A stretch of 64,000 bases of DNA from Desulfomicrobium sp. UBA5193 (GCA_002412965.1 DHWB01000003.1:238504-302503); one strand, 5' to 3'. Positions 1 through 8,546 are shown, numbered from the stretch's first letter. The notes: generated from the sequence alone by a model not told the origin. Program-made: numbers and translations.

Positions 1-331
1 CACCTTCCCCTATGACCCGTCCATGCCCGACATGAACCCCGTGGCCAAGAAGTTCACAGCCGACTGGACCAAGGCCAACCCCGGCAAGGATCCCAACGTC
101 AACGCCGCCCTCGGCTATGACGCGTACATGATCATTATGGACGCCATCACCCGCGCCAAGTCCGCCGAACCGCAGGCCATCACCGATGCCCTGGCCGCGA
201 CCAAGGGCTTTGTCGGCGTGACCGGCACCACGACCATCAATGAGACCCACGATGCCGAAAAGCCCGTCGGTCTGGTCAAGATCAAGGACGGCAAGAAGAC
301 CTACATCGGTGCCATCACTCCCGAACTCTAA
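1..331 (+). CDS. livK: Branched-chain amino acid ABC transporter, periplasmic binding protein (C-terminal part)
   Basis: The frame is open from position 2 to the TAA and the start lies outside the window. About 109 C-terminal residues remain. They resemble the end of Leu/Ile/Val-binding proteins of the peripl_BP_6 type: a helix with the pattern AALGYDAYMI, a loop where substrate-induced closure is tested (KGFVGVTGTTTIN), and a closing strand with VKIKDGKKTYIG. The equivalent end of the second LivK in this window is similar. Immediately downstream lie livHMGF on the same strand, so this protein most likely delivers amino acids to that permease from the periplasm. Confidence 0.9.
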   Translation, partial: TFPYDPSMPDMNPVAKKFTADWTKANPGKDPNVNAALGYDAYMIIMDAITRAKSAEPQAITDALAATKGFVGVTGTTTINETHDAEKPVGLVKIKDGKKTYIGAITPEL

Positions 332-406
332 TTCTCTGATTGCGCGCCTTCGGGGCGTAAGTGGCAGGGGGCAACCCCTGCCACTGCTTTCAGACAAGGA
401 TCGTCC

Positions 407-1300
407 ATGAATCTGGCAACATTCATCCAACATTTCCTGAACAGCCTGACCTTGGGCAGCCTTTATGCCCTCATCGCCATCGGCTACACCATGGTCTACG
501 GCATTCTGCGGCTGATCAATTTCGCACACAGCGAAATCTTCATGCTCGGGGCCTACTTTGTGTTCTGGGCCATGACTCTTTTTCATCTGCCCTGGGCCTT
601 CGCCATGATCGCGTCCATCATTCTCGTGGCCGGGATAGGCATTCTGGTCGACCGCATCGCCTATCGCCCCCTGCGTGACGCGCCCCGCATCTCGGCTCTG
701 ATCAGCGCCATCGGCGTCTCCTTTTTTCTGCAGAACGTGGCCATCGTCTTCTTCCAGGCCATTCCGCGCCAGGTGCACCGCCCTCAGTGGCTGGAAACAC
801 CCATGCTCTGGGGCGACGTGCGCGTCCTGCCCTTGACCCTCTTCGTGCCGGCGCTGTCGTTCTTTTTGATGCTGGGCCTCGTGTATATCGTCTACCATAC
901 CAAGGCGGGCCTCGGCATGCGGGCCATCAGCAAGGACATCGAGACCAGCTACCTCATGGGCGTGCCCGTGAACAAGGTCATCGCCCTGACCTTTGGCATC
1001 GGTTCGGCCCTGGCTGCCGCGAGCGGCATCATGTGGGCCCTCAGATATCCGCAGCTGCAGCCCATCATGGGCGCGATTCCTGGCTTCAAGGCCTTTATCG
1101 CGGCGGTGGTCGGCGGCATCGGCTCCATCCAGGGCGCGGTCATCGGTGGCGTACTCCTGGGCTTTATTGAAATCATGACCGTGGCATTTTTTCCGGATCT
1201 GGCAGGATACCGCGATGCGTTCGCCTTTGTCCTGCTGATCGGCATGCTGCTGGTCAAGCCGACCGGCCTTATGGGTGTCAAGACGGAGGACAAGGTCTGA
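407..1300 (+). CDS. livH: Branched-chain amino acid ABC transporter permease LivH
   Basis: An inner-membrane permease of 297 residues, the usual LivH length, with about eight hydrophobic segments. The N-terminal stretch with GSLYALIAIGYTMVYG and INFAHSEIFMLGAY is the LivH hallmark. The C-terminal EAA-like loop is seen around GFKAFIAAVVGGIGSIQGA. It pairs with LivM to form the channel energised by LivG and LivF. A purine-rich stretch (aagga, 396-400) precedes the ATG, and the stop overlaps the livM start by one base (TGATG), which indicates translational coupling. Confidence 0.95.
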   Translation: MNLATFIQHFLNSLTLGSLYALIAIGYTMVYGILRLINFAHSEIFMLGAYFVFWAMTLFHLPWAFAMIASIILVAGIGILVDRIAYRPLRDAPRISALISAIGVSFFLQNVAIVFFQAIPRQVHRPQWLETPMLWGDVRVLPLTLFVPALSFFLMLGLVYIVYHTKAGLGMRAISKDIETSYLMGVPVNKVIALTFGIGSALAAASGIMWALRYPQLQPIMGAIPGFKAFIAAVVGGIGSIQGAVIGGVLLGFIEIMTVAFFPDLAGYRDAFAFVLLIGMLLVKPTGLMGVKTEDKV

Positions 1301-2337
1301 TGAATCGTACCACAACCATTTTTCTCAATTTCGTCATGGTAGGCTGCCTGGGACTTTTTTTGTGGTGGGCCGAAGGGAGTCTGGACGGCTACAAGATTCA
1401 GATCTTGAACCTGATCGCAGTGAACATCATTTTGGCTCTTTCGCTCAATCTCATCTACGGTTTCACGGGCATGTTCAGCCTTGGTCATGCGGGATTCATG
1501 GCCATCGGCGCCTATGTCTGCTCCATCCTGATCATGACTCCGGAACAGAAGACCACGCTCTTCATCCTGCAGGAAGCCTTGCCCTGGGTGCAGAACTCCC
1601 ATGCGCCCTTTCTGGTGGCCGTGATCGCCGGCGGGCTTGTGGCGGCTCTGTTCGGTCTTGTCATCGGCGCTCCGCTCCTGCGCCTGGGTGACGACTACCT
1701 GGGCATCGCGACCCTGGGTTTCGCCGAGATCGTGCGCGTCATCGCCAACAACATCCCGCGCGTGACCAACGGTGCGCTCGGCTTCAAGGGCATTCCGGAT
1801 CACGCCAACCTGTGGTGGAATTACGGCTGGTGTCTGCTGACCCTCTATTTTGTTATCCGCATTCTCAGCAGCAACACGGGCAACGTCTTCAAGGCCATCC
1901 GCGACGACGAGACCGCAGCCAAGGCCATGGGCATCAATGTCTTCAAGATCAAGCTCCTGTCCTTCATCTTCGGCGCTTTTTTCGCCGGGGTGGGCGGCGC
2001 GCTGCTGGCGAGCCTTTTGACCACCATCGACCCCAAGATGTTCCTCTTCACCCTGACCTTCAACGTGCTCATGATCGTGGTCACCGGCGGGCTTGGTTCC
2101 ATCACGGGGTCCATTCTGGCGGGCACGGGCATCACGTTCATGCTCGAATGGCTGCGTTTCGTGGAAAATCCCATCACCATCGGAACATGGACCATGGCCG
2201 GCATCCCCGGCATGCGCATGGTGGTCTTCTCCCTCATGCTCATCTTGATCATTCTTTTTCGCCGCGAGGGCATCATGGGCATGCGTGAAATCACCTGGGA
2301 CGGCGTGGCCCGGTTCATGAAGAGAGGTAAGGCATGA
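1300..2337 (+). CDS. livM: Branched-chain amino acid ABC transporter permease LivM
   Basis: The second permease subunit, 345 residues with about nine to ten membrane spans. Family marks are the N-terminal ALSLNLIYGFTGMFSLGHAGFMAIGAY block and the C-terminal TGGLGSITGSILAG coupling loop. It heterodimerises with LivH. The start codon overlaps the livH stop and its own stop overlaps the livG start (ATGA), so the four genes are tightly coupled. It ends in a basic cytoplasmic tail. Confidence 0.95.
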   Translation: MNRTTTIFLNFVMVGCLGLFLWWAEGSLDGYKIQILNLIAVNIILALSLNLIYGFTGMFSLGHAGFMAIGAYVCSILIMTPEQKTTLFILQEALPWVQNSHAPFLVAVIAGGLVAALFGLVIGAPLLRLGDDYLGIATLGFAEIVRVIANNIPRVTNGALGFKGIPDHANLWWNYGWCLLTLYFVIRILSSNTGNVFKAIRDDETAAKAMGINVFKIKLLSFIFGAFFAGVGGALLASLLTTIDPKMFLFTLTFNVLMIVVTGGLGSITGSILAGTGITFMLEWLRFVENPITIGTWTMAGIPGMRMVVFSLMLILIILFRREGIMGMREITWDGVARFMKRGKA

Positions 2338-3113
2338 GCATGATTCTCGAAACCAAGAACCTGACCATGCGCTTCGGCGGTCTGGTCGCCGTCTCCGAAT
2401 TCAGCGCCAGCATCCCGCAGGGCAGCATCACCGGGCTTATCGGCCCCAACGGCGCGGGCAAGACGACCTGCTTCAACATGGTCACAGGCTTTTACCGGCC
2501 CACAGAAGGGCAGGTCTTCTTCGAGGGCAAGGAACTGACCGGAATGCAGCCGCATCAGGTCTGCCGGGCCGGGATCGCCCGCACCTTTCAGAACATCCGC
2601 CTGTTCGGCAACGAGACCGCCCTTGAAAACGTCATGATCGGAAACTTCGTGCGCCAGCGCACGGGCTGGATTCAGTCCGTGCTGATGACGCCCGCTTCCC
2701 TGCGCGAGGAGCGCGAGCTCCGCACGCGCTCCATGGAGCTTCTCGAAGTTGTCGGACTGGGCGACATCGCCGGGGAAAAAGCCAACAGCCTTCCTTACGG
2801 CGCCCAGCGACGCCTTGAGATCGCCCGCGCCCTGGCCACCAAACCGCGCTTCCTGCTGCTCGACGAGCCGGCGGCGGGCATGAATCCCCAGGAGTCCATG
2901 GAACTCATGGATTTCATCCGCACCATCCGCACCCGTTTCGACCTGACCATTCTCCTCATCGAACACGACATGAAAGTCGTCATGGGCGTGTGCGAGCACA
3001 TGTGGGTTCTGGACTACGGAGTGACCATCGCCGAGGGCGGCCCTGAATCAATCCAGTCCAACCCCAAGGTCATTGAAGCCTATCTGGGTGAGGAGTACGT
3101 GAAATATGCTTAA
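2334..3113 (+). CDS. livG: Branched-chain amino acid ABC transporter ATP-binding protein LivG
   Basis: A cytoplasmic ABC ATPase of 259 residues. Walker A is GPNGAGKT at residues 37-44, and Walker B is in LLLDEPAAGMN. The signature region reads YGAQRRLEIARAL rather than a canonical LSGGQ, which is normal for LivG. The C-terminal extension ending in EAYLGEEYVKYA is the LivG-type tail. An ATG two codons downstream is a possible alternative start. It works as a dimer with LivF. Confidence 0.95.
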   Translation: MSMILETKNLTMRFGGLVAVSEFSASIPQGSITGLIGPNGAGKTTCFNMVTGFYRPTEGQVFFEGKELTGMQPHQVCRAGIARTFQNIRLFGNETALENVMIGNFVRQRTGWIQSVLMTPASLREERELRTRSMELLEVVGLGDIAGEKANSLPYGAQRRLEIARALATKPRFLLLDEPAAGMNPQESMELMDFIRTIRTRFDLTILLIEHDMKVVMGVCEHMWVLDYGVTIAEGGPESIQSNPKVIEAYLGEEYVKYA

Positions 3114-3810
3114 GATCAGTGACTTGCATGTATATTATGGGGGCATTCATGCCCTCAAAGGGATCTCGCTCGATGTGCCCACGGGCAAGATCGTGACCCT
3201 CATCGGGGCCAACGGCGCGGGCAAGAGCAGCACGCTCAGGGCCATCTCCGGTCTGATCAAGAACAAGAAGGGGACCATCGTCTACAACGATCGCGACATC
3301 ACCACCCTTGATCCCGTCGAGATCGTCAAGGGCGGGATCGTCATGGCCCCGGAAGGGCGACGCATCTTCCCGCATCTCTCGGTGACCGAGAACCTGTACC
3401 TCGGGGCTTACAGCCGCAGCGACAAGGACGGGATCGAGCGCGACAAGGAGTGGGTCTTCGACCTCTTCCCGCGCATGCGCGAACGCCAGAACCAGAAGGG
3501 CGGAACCCTGTCCGGCGGTGAGCAGCAGATGCTGGCAGTGGCCCGGGCGCTGATGAGCGCCCCCGATGTGGTCATGCTCGACGAGCCGTCCCTGGGCCTG
3601 GCGCCGCTCCTGGTCAAGGACGTCTTCGAGATCATCAAGCTCATCAACGACCAGGGCAAGACTGTGGTTCTGGTCGAACAGAACGCTTTTGCGGCCCTCA
3701 AGGTGGCGCATTACGCCTACGTGCTGGAAACAGGAGCCATTGTCCTGCAAGGCACGGGCGAAGAGCTCCTGAACGACGAGCGGGTCATCCAGGCCTATCT
3801 GGGCGGCTGA
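3106..3810 (+). CDS. livF: Branched-chain amino acid ABC transporter ATP-binding protein LivF
   Basis: The second ATPase subunit, 234 residues. Walker A is GANGAGKS at residues 34-41, the signature is LSGGEQQML, and Walker B is in VMLDEPSLGLAP. The gene begins 8 bases inside the end of livG. It closes the operon and is followed by a strong hairpin. Together with the partial livK the set is a complete high-affinity Leu/Ile/Val importer. Confidence 0.95.
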   Translation: MLKISDLHVYYGGIHALKGISLDVPTGKIVTLIGANGAGKSSTLRAISGLIKNKKGTIVYNDRDITTLDPVEIVKGGIVMAPEGRRIFPHLSVTENLYLGAYSRSDKDGIERDKEWVFDLFPRMRERQNQKGGTLSGGEQQMLAVARALMSAPDVVMLDEPSLGLAPLLVKDVFEIIKLINDQGKTVVLVEQNAFAALKVAHYAYVLETGAIVLQGTGEELLNDERVIQAYLGG

Positions 3811-3851
3811 AACCGGCGGCTTGAAAGGCGTGATTGCCGCGTTGTCCCGCA

Positions 3852-3896
3852 AAAATCAAAGCCTCATGGAGGCGGATACGCTTCGGCTTTGATTTT
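3852..3896 (+). terminator. Hairpin after livF, probable transcription terminator
   Basis: A perfect 12-bp inverted repeat (aaaatcaaagcc at 3852-3863, ggctttgatttt at 3885-3896) lies 40 bases after the livF stop. The stem ends in four A-T pairs, so the 3' arm supplies a short U run. The remainder of the loop can fold further. Confidence 0.6.
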
Positions 3897-3967
3897 CATC
3901 TTGCGCAGTGCACGGATGCCTTGTTGCAGAGCTTGCAGTCTTTTTTGTTAACGGGTTTTGAAGATTG

Positions 3968-4005
3968 GCATGGATTTTCGCGAAAGCGGGAGTCCATGCT
4001 TTTTT
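3968..4005 (+). repeat. Palindromic element with T run (REP-like or terminator-like)
   Basis: The outer 7-bp arms gcatgga (3968-3974) and tccatgc (3993-3999) are perfectly complementary and are followed by six T. The core tcgcgaaagcggga resembles the hairpin core near 59,230 (cccgccttcgcgggaatgac), suggesting a dispersed palindromic repeat. It could also act as a second terminator for the liv operon. Confidence 0.45.
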
Positions 4006-4283
4006 ATGAGCTCCTGCCGGCCGAAATTTCTTTGATGGAGTAGCCGAATGGGATGGTGTAAAATATTTCGTGTAACGGTCAGTTGTCGATAATCGGCCAC
4101 ACAAAAAGACAACATGACCGCATGCAAGCCTCTTCCTGTCGACCTGAGCGACGCTGGTTTGATTTTCAAATTACGCTTGTCAATCTGAAACCGAGCACTA
4201 GTTAATGTTGTTTTCAGTTGCACGAAATGATGTCGTGCCAGAATATGCAGCGTTCACCATTTAGCATATGTCGAGGGATGATC
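4006..4283. other. Non-coding stretch upstream of the flavin-binding protein
   Basis: I see no credible gene or RNA here. The sequence is more AT-rich than the flanking operons. The only clear signal is the ribosome binding site GAGGG (4273-4277) that sets the next start. Confidence 0.4.
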
Positions 4284-4667
4284 ATGAGTATGAAGAACTA
4301 TTTTGAAAATACGAAAGGTGTGGGAATACTGTCCACCTCGGACATGTCAGGCGCGGTTAACGCCGCAGTGTATTCCAGGCCGCATGTCATGGATGACGGC
4401 TCTATCTCTTTGATCATGAATAACAAACTCAGCCATAAGAATGTTCAGGAAAACCCCAAGGCCCACTATCTTTTCATTGAGGAAGGGCCCGGCTACAAGG
4501 GAAAGCGTCTTTCTCTGACCATGCTGCGTGAAGAGGAAAACAGCGAACTTTTATTTGAGCTTTGCAGACGCTGCTATCCAAGTGAACTAGAGCCGGAAGG
4601 GAAAATTCGATACCTTGTTTATTTTCGGGTGGATAAGGAACTGCCGCTGATCGGCACCGGAGCCTGA
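4284..4667 (+). CDS. Pyridoxamine 5'-phosphate oxidase-like (FMN-binding split barrel) protein
   Basis: A small protein of 127 residues from the ATG that follows GAGGG by 6 bases; in-frame ATGs upstream lack a ribosome site. It resembles the short PNPOx-like split-barrel proteins: an early VGILSTSD strand, then NAAVYSRPHVMDDGSISLIMNN, with a conserved SHKNVQENPKAHYLF helix where family members bind FMN or heme. The substrate is unknown. It stands alone and is followed by its own terminator. Confidence 0.75.
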   Translation: MSMKNYFENTKGVGILSTSDMSGAVNAAVYSRPHVMDDGSISLIMNNKLSHKNVQENPKAHYLFIEEGPGYKGKRLSLTMLREEENSELLFELCRRCYPSELEPEGKIRYLVYFRVDKELPLIGTGA

Positions 4668-4676
4668 ACGGAAACT

Positions 4677-4711
4677 GCCGTCGGATTGTATAAATCCGGC
4701 GGCTTTTTTTT
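4677..4711 (+). terminator. Rho-independent terminator
   Basis: An 11-bp stem gccgtcggatt/aatccggcggc (one G-T pair) with a 5-base loop, followed by eight T. It ends the flavin-protein transcription unit 10 bases after its stop. Confidence 0.85.
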
Positions 4712-4750
4712 GAGTCGAAGAACCATCTTTCATCTGTGTCAGGAGCTAGC

Positions 4751-4900
4751 GTGAACGGAAGCGCCACGACCGCGGCCCGCAAGGAGGGCGCATCCATGGA
4801 CGCCGAGCGCGACGTGCGCCGCCAGTACCGGAATGAACTCAAGTTCAGGCTGTGCCTGGCGCACCATCCGTCCTTGATCATTCAGCTTTGCCGCCACTGA
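4751..4900 (+). CDS. Possible small protein, unrecognised
   Basis: A GTG-started frame of 49 codons with a good ribosome site (aggag, 4741-4745) five bases upstream. It encodes a basic peptide containing SMDAERDVRRQYRNELKF and a C-terminal cysteine. No family is recognised. It lies at the edge of a stretch full of gene remnants, so it may itself be a fragment of a larger lost gene. Confidence 0.25.
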   Translation: MNGSATTAARKEGASMDAERDVRRQYRNELKFRLCLAHHPSLIIQLCRH

Positions 4901-5049
4901 ACAACATGGGCGAGCCAGCACGAAGCATGTTTTCTGGCTGATATGAGATTTCAGGACGATCTCCCTGGAGTGGCGTACCATCTCACAGGCTGAAATTATG
5001 GGAAGATTTGGTTTGTCGTTCGCTTACTTTTCAACGTGCTTGAGGTGCT

Positions 5050-5316
5050 ATGCTTCATTGCTTGTCTCAGACCCAGACGCTGCCGTTGAGCCTTGATCAG
5101 GCCTGGGCTTTTTTCTCCGATCCGGCCAATCTGAGCAGGATAACGCCGGGGTGGCTATCCTTCAGGCTGACCTGTGCACCGCCTGCCTCCATGTGCGCCG
5201 GGCAGATCCTCACGTATACTGTTCGCCAAATACCGATGCTGCGTTTGCGCTGGGTGACCGAGATCACTCAGGTGCGAGCGCCATTTTTTTTCGTGGATGA
5301 GCAACGCTGTCGTTGA
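5050..5316 (+). pseudogene. Truncated SRPBCC-family (polyketide cyclase/START-like) protein
   Basis: The first about 84 residues match small SRPBCC cell-division-inhibitor-like proteins: LSLDQAWAFFSDPANLSRITPGW, then GQILTYTVRQIPMLRLRWVTEIT and a strand ending FVDEQ. The family normally continues for another 60-80 residues beyond FVDEQ. Here the frame ends four codons later, exactly where sequence related to an ISL3 transposase begins on the other strand. The insertion or deletion there has removed the C-terminal half including the long ligand-pocket helix. Confidence 0.65.
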
Positions 5317-5803
5317 GGGTTCAGTTTTTTTGGGTTCTTCAGCAGAATCCAGCGACTGCCTTTGAGTACGTTCTTTCCCATCGGGTTCTGCAACTCACGG
5401 TGGAGCTTGCGCCGAACCTTCATGAGCTTGTCGTTCATCAGCTTCACCACGTGGAAATGATTGAGGACCTCCGCGACGCCGGGCAGGTGTTCAAGCACGG
5501 CGCCGATATAAGGCTGCGTTCATATCCGTTGCCACCGCCCGTATCTTGGCTCGCGAGCGTTTCAGGCGCTCCCAGGACGGCTTCAGTGAGTCCGCCCCTC
5601 TGCCGTCGCCGACAAAGACAACCTTGTCGCTCGCAGGACCATCACCATGTGGCCTTGGCTGACACTGATTTCGTCAATGGTGATGTATTCAAGGCCAGCC
5701 AACTTCGGACTGCCGAAACGCCTATGCAGATGGCCTTCAGATCGGCGGGGCCTTCCTTGAGTTGCTTCCAGTTCACGAATTTGAGACTGTCGCTCAGCTA
5801 AGT
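5296..5803 (-). pseudogene. ISL3-family transposase remnant, frameshifted
   Basis: Reading the minus strand, successive frames give pieces that align in order with ISL3 (IS204/IS1001/IS1165-type) transposases: a segment like LEYITIDEISVSQGHMVMVL, then VVFVGDGRGADSLKPSWERL and IRAVATDMNAA, and finally VLNHFHVVKLMNDKLMKVRR with ILLKNPKKL. At least two frame changes are needed and both ends are missing. The DDE core is therefore inactive. No terminal inverted repeats are recognisable. Confidence 0.75.
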
Positions 5804-5843
5804 TACATCAGAGACATGACGGAACATCGGGACGGAACGCAAG

Positions 5844-7064
5844 ATGACATCACCTTCAAATAACACATTTTACCGTTTTTATCGAGCCTTGAAAAATGAA
5901 TGCGGAGTCAGATTGTTTTCATGGCGCATGCGGAAACCTTTTTCGACTTCGGAATTACGATCTCAGCCTGCCGGCGCAGAGATTGAGGCTGCGTTTTTCC
6001 GGCTTCGCAATGTTTATCAGGTTCAACACGGAAAGCGGATTTCTGGCGAGAGATATATCATCAGCGCGGACATCAATGACCTATTCAGCGGGCTGGGATG
6101 CTGCCTCCTCATGTTGGGGCCCTGCTGGAAATACGCACGGGAGACCGGGCGGACCCTGATCATCGACTGGAGAGGAAATCCTTACACAAGGAGAGAGCCC
6201 CATAAGAACCTCTTCGCATTACTCTTCGAACCTCCTGATCCTTCCGAGATGGGGGTGACCTGCATCGCCGATGATTCAATAAATGATCTTCGACTCCCGC
6301 AGCCGATTCTCGGGCCGAGAGGGCTTCTTGCACACGAATCAGGAATCGTGGATGCGTTCCCTGCTACGGGCATTGATGTAAATCTTATGCGGCGAATCAT
6401 CGCCAGCGGTGTTGATGTCGACTTTCCAACCGTGATGCCGTCTCTGCAGAGCACCTATTTTCTGGCAGCCAATTTCGGGCCGTCGGGATTTCGAAAACCT
6501 GCGGTGTTGAGCTTCGGAGAGGCGCAGCGTCTGTATCGGAGCCTGAAACTGCGTCCCCAATGGGCGGCGATGGTCACGTCATTCTATGAAGCCCATATGG
6601 CGGATCAGCCTGTTATCGGAGTGCACGTTCGACTGGGCAACGGGGAGGGTAAATATCGCAGTCATTTCCGGCAACGGGATATTCGATCTCTTGATTTTAT
6701 CGTCGGAACGTTGACAGCAAGGATACGCCGTTATGCACACACACGGTACGGAAAAAGATATAAAGTTTTTCTGTGTACCGACTCCGACGAAGTGCTCCGC
6801 GCGATGGAGCATTGCTTCGGTTCGATTGTCTCTCGAAACATCTGGCGCCCGGCACCAGACGAGGGTATGGACTTCGACCACGCGTACAAGAGGGCGGATG
6901 GAGGGCTCGGCGCAGCCGTGGATGCGATGATCGACATGCAGCTCCTGGCAAAGTGCGATGCCGTGTTCATGACGAGCCTGACGGCATTTGCGAGTCATGT
7001 CCCGTTCATCATGGAGAAACCCGGCGCGGTGTTTTTCGATCATAAACAGACTGCCAAAGTCTAA
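5844..7064 (+). CDS. NodZ/GT23-like alpha-1,6-fucosyltransferase family protein
   Basis: 406 residues. The C-terminal half carries the GT23/NodZ pattern: IGVHVRLGNGEGKY near residue 258 (the His-x-Arg nucleotide-sugar motif), a KVFLCTDSDEVLRAM strand-helix, and a final block with DMQLLAKCDAVFMTSLTAFAS. The N-terminal part has IISADINDLFSGLGCCLLML, the glycine-rich donor-side loop. By family it transfers a sugar, typically fucose from GDP-fucose, to a glycan or oligosaccharide. The next gene is an NDP-sugar epimerase, which fits a surface-glycan pair. The acceptor cannot be told. The gene sits between two transposase remnants, so transfer is likely. Confidence 0.75.
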   Translation: MTSPSNNTFYRFYRALKNECGVRLFSWRMRKPFSTSELRSQPAGAEIEAAFFRLRNVYQVQHGKRISGERYIISADINDLFSGLGCCLLMLGPCWKYARETGRTLIIDWRGNPYTRREPHKNLFALLFEPPDPSEMGVTCIADDSINDLRLPQPILGPRGLLAHESGIVDAFPATGIDVNLMRRIIASGVDVDFPTVMPSLQSTYFLAANFGPSGFRKPAVLSFGEAQRLYRSLKLRPQWAAMVTSFYEAHMADQPVIGVHVRLGNGEGKYRSHFRQRDIRSLDFIVGTLTARIRRYAHTRYGKRYKVFLCTDSDEVLRAMEHCFGSIVSRNIWRPAPDEGMDFDHAYKRADGGLGAAVDAMIDMQLLAKCDAVFMTSLTAFASHVPFIMEKPGAVFFDHKQTAKV

Positions 7065-7097
7065 TCCTCACGAGTCAGGGTTAGCTGAAGGAATCAA

Positions 7098-8117
7098 ATG
7101 AGCTGGAACAAGAGGAAATGCCTGGTGACGGGTGGGGCAAGTTTTATCGGGAGCCATCTCGTGGAAACGCTGCTTCATGCGGGGGCCGCGGTGCGGGTCG
7201 CCGATGATTTGTCGAGTGGTTTGCTGTCGAACCTGACTTCCGTGAAGTCCGATATTGAGTTCATGCAGGGCGATCTCCGGCATATGGATTTTGCATTCAG
7301 GGCTTCTGCCGGATGTGACACCGTCTTTCATTTGGCTGCCGACCATGGCGGTCGCGGCTATATCTCCACCCACCCCGCCAACTGCATCAGCAATCTTGCT
7401 CTCGATAATATCGTATTTGAAACCGCCGCAAAGAATGGTGTCGAGAGGATTATGTTCGCCAGTTCCGCGTGCGTTTATCCTACCGATATCCAGAAGGAAA
7501 AATGTCTTCTGCAGGAAGACATGGTTTATTTCGATCGGCGTGGCGGTGCGTTTGCCGATGAAGAATACGGGTGGGCCAAACTCATGGGGGAACTTTCGCT
7601 GAGAGCCTATCAGAAGCAATATGGCGTTAAAACAGCTTCTGCCAGGATTTCGACCGCGTACGGCCCTCGGGAAAATGAGAGCCATGCGGTGATTGCCCTT
7701 ATTGCAAAGGCATTCATCAAGCAATCGCCATTTGAAATTTGGGGTACTGGCGAGCAAACTCGTGGTTTCACTTATGTACAAGATGTCGTTAGCGGGCTTA
7801 TGCTTGCATGCGAGCATATATCGGATGGTAGTTCTGTTAATGTTGGAACATCAGATTATATCAGTGTGCAAACTGTTTCTGAAGAGATTTTCAAGTCTAT
7901 GGGATGGTATCCAGAAAGTGGAGTAAGTTATTTGTTTAATAGCCCTGTTGGGGTGATGCACAGGGCGCTTGACGGATCATATGCAAAGAAAATGACAGGA
8001 TGGGTGCCGAATATATCTCTAGAAGTCGGAATAAAAAAGACAGTTGAATGGTATATTTCTCATAAAAATCCACAAGACGTTGCCAGAAGTTTGAATACGC
8101 TACTAATGGAGCGTTAA
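7098..8117 (+). CDS. NAD-dependent epimerase/dehydratase (GDP-mannose 3,5-epimerase-like)
   Basis: 339 residues, an extended short-chain dehydrogenase. The NAD-binding motif GGASFIGSHL is at residues 12-21, the Ser block is FASSACVYP, and the catalytic YGWAK supplies Tyr and Lys. The VFHLAADHGGRGYISTHP segment resembles GDP-mannose 3,5-epimerases and related GDP-sugar enzymes more than UDP-galactose epimerases. It follows the fucosyltransferase-like gene by 33 bases and may make its donor sugar. Base composition becomes clearly AT-richer in the last third of the gene, consistent with mosaic or foreign origin. It ends right at an IS3 remnant but appears full length. Confidence 0.8.
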   Translation: MSWNKRKCLVTGGASFIGSHLVETLLHAGAAVRVADDLSSGLLSNLTSVKSDIEFMQGDLRHMDFAFRASAGCDTVFHLAADHGGRGYISTHPANCISNLALDNIVFETAAKNGVERIMFASSACVYPTDIQKEKCLLQEDMVYFDRRGGAFADEEYGWAKLMGELSLRAYQKQYGVKTASARISTAYGPRENESHAVIALIAKAFIKQSPFEIWGTGEQTRGFTYVQDVVSGLMLACEHISDGSSVNVGTSDYISVQTVSEEIFKSMGWYPESGVSYLFNSPVGVMHRALDGSYAKKMTGWVPNISLEVGIKKTVEWYISHKNPQDVARSLNTLLMER

Positions 8118-8119
8118 TC

Positions 8120-8345
8120 AATGCGCAGCCTCTGTCCGTGACGGCCTCTACAAACTTGATCGCCCTAAACTGGCTGCCTTGATCCGTATTCACGATTTCC
8201 GGAGCATCAAAGAGTTGAGATGCTCACGCCCAGCAGCGAAGCCGGCACGAGTCGGTTGCTCCTTGAGCATCCGGGCGACCATGACCGGATGCTCAAGATT
8301 CAGTACGTCAATGCGGCGCATGAGCGCCAGGTCGGCGGAATCCAT
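8120..8345 (-). pseudogene. IS3-family transposase (OrfB) remnant
   Basis: Minus-strand fragments match IS3-group OrfB: first ALMRRIDVLNLEHPVMVARM with AGFAAGREHLNSLM, the helix-turn region before the catalytic core, then after a frame change EIVNTDQGSQFRAIKF, which contains the second catalytic Asp. The stretch normally lying between (about 100 residues with the first Asp) is missing, so an internal deletion has occurred. Both ends are absent. Confidence 0.75.
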
Positions 8346-8545
8346 CCGCCGTGGCAGACATGGGCAACTGTTTTCCCGGCTTCGTGTATTTCGCGGGTGA
8401 GTTCCAAGACGTTGGGATTACGCTTGAGTTTGTCGGGGGCGAACTCGTCGGCTACGACAAGCAGGTCAAAGTCCGCGTCCTGCTGACCCGCGATGGCAGC
8501 AACGGATTTGAATGGATATCCGTTTTTGCCGGTGTAAACATTGAA
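8340..8545 (-). pseudogene. PfpI/DJ-1 family protein remnant
   Basis: The minus strand encodes TGKNGYPFKSVAAI, then FDLLVVADEFAPDKLKRNP and EIHEAGKTVAHVCHGGW. The last holds the nucleophile-elbow Cys of PfpI-type proteins. The first about 50 residues (the nucleotide-fold start) and everything after CHGGW are gone; the sequence switches there to the IS3 remnant. It is therefore a gene scar, probably cut by the IS3 event. Confidence 0.7.
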
Positions 8546-8546
8546 G

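Noticed and set aside
4943..4993. Short reading frame resembling the first residues of REP-associated tyrosine transposases (DDLPGVAYHLTG)
   Set aside because: Only about 16 residues with a loose match and no continuation; too little to call a gene or a transposase remnant.
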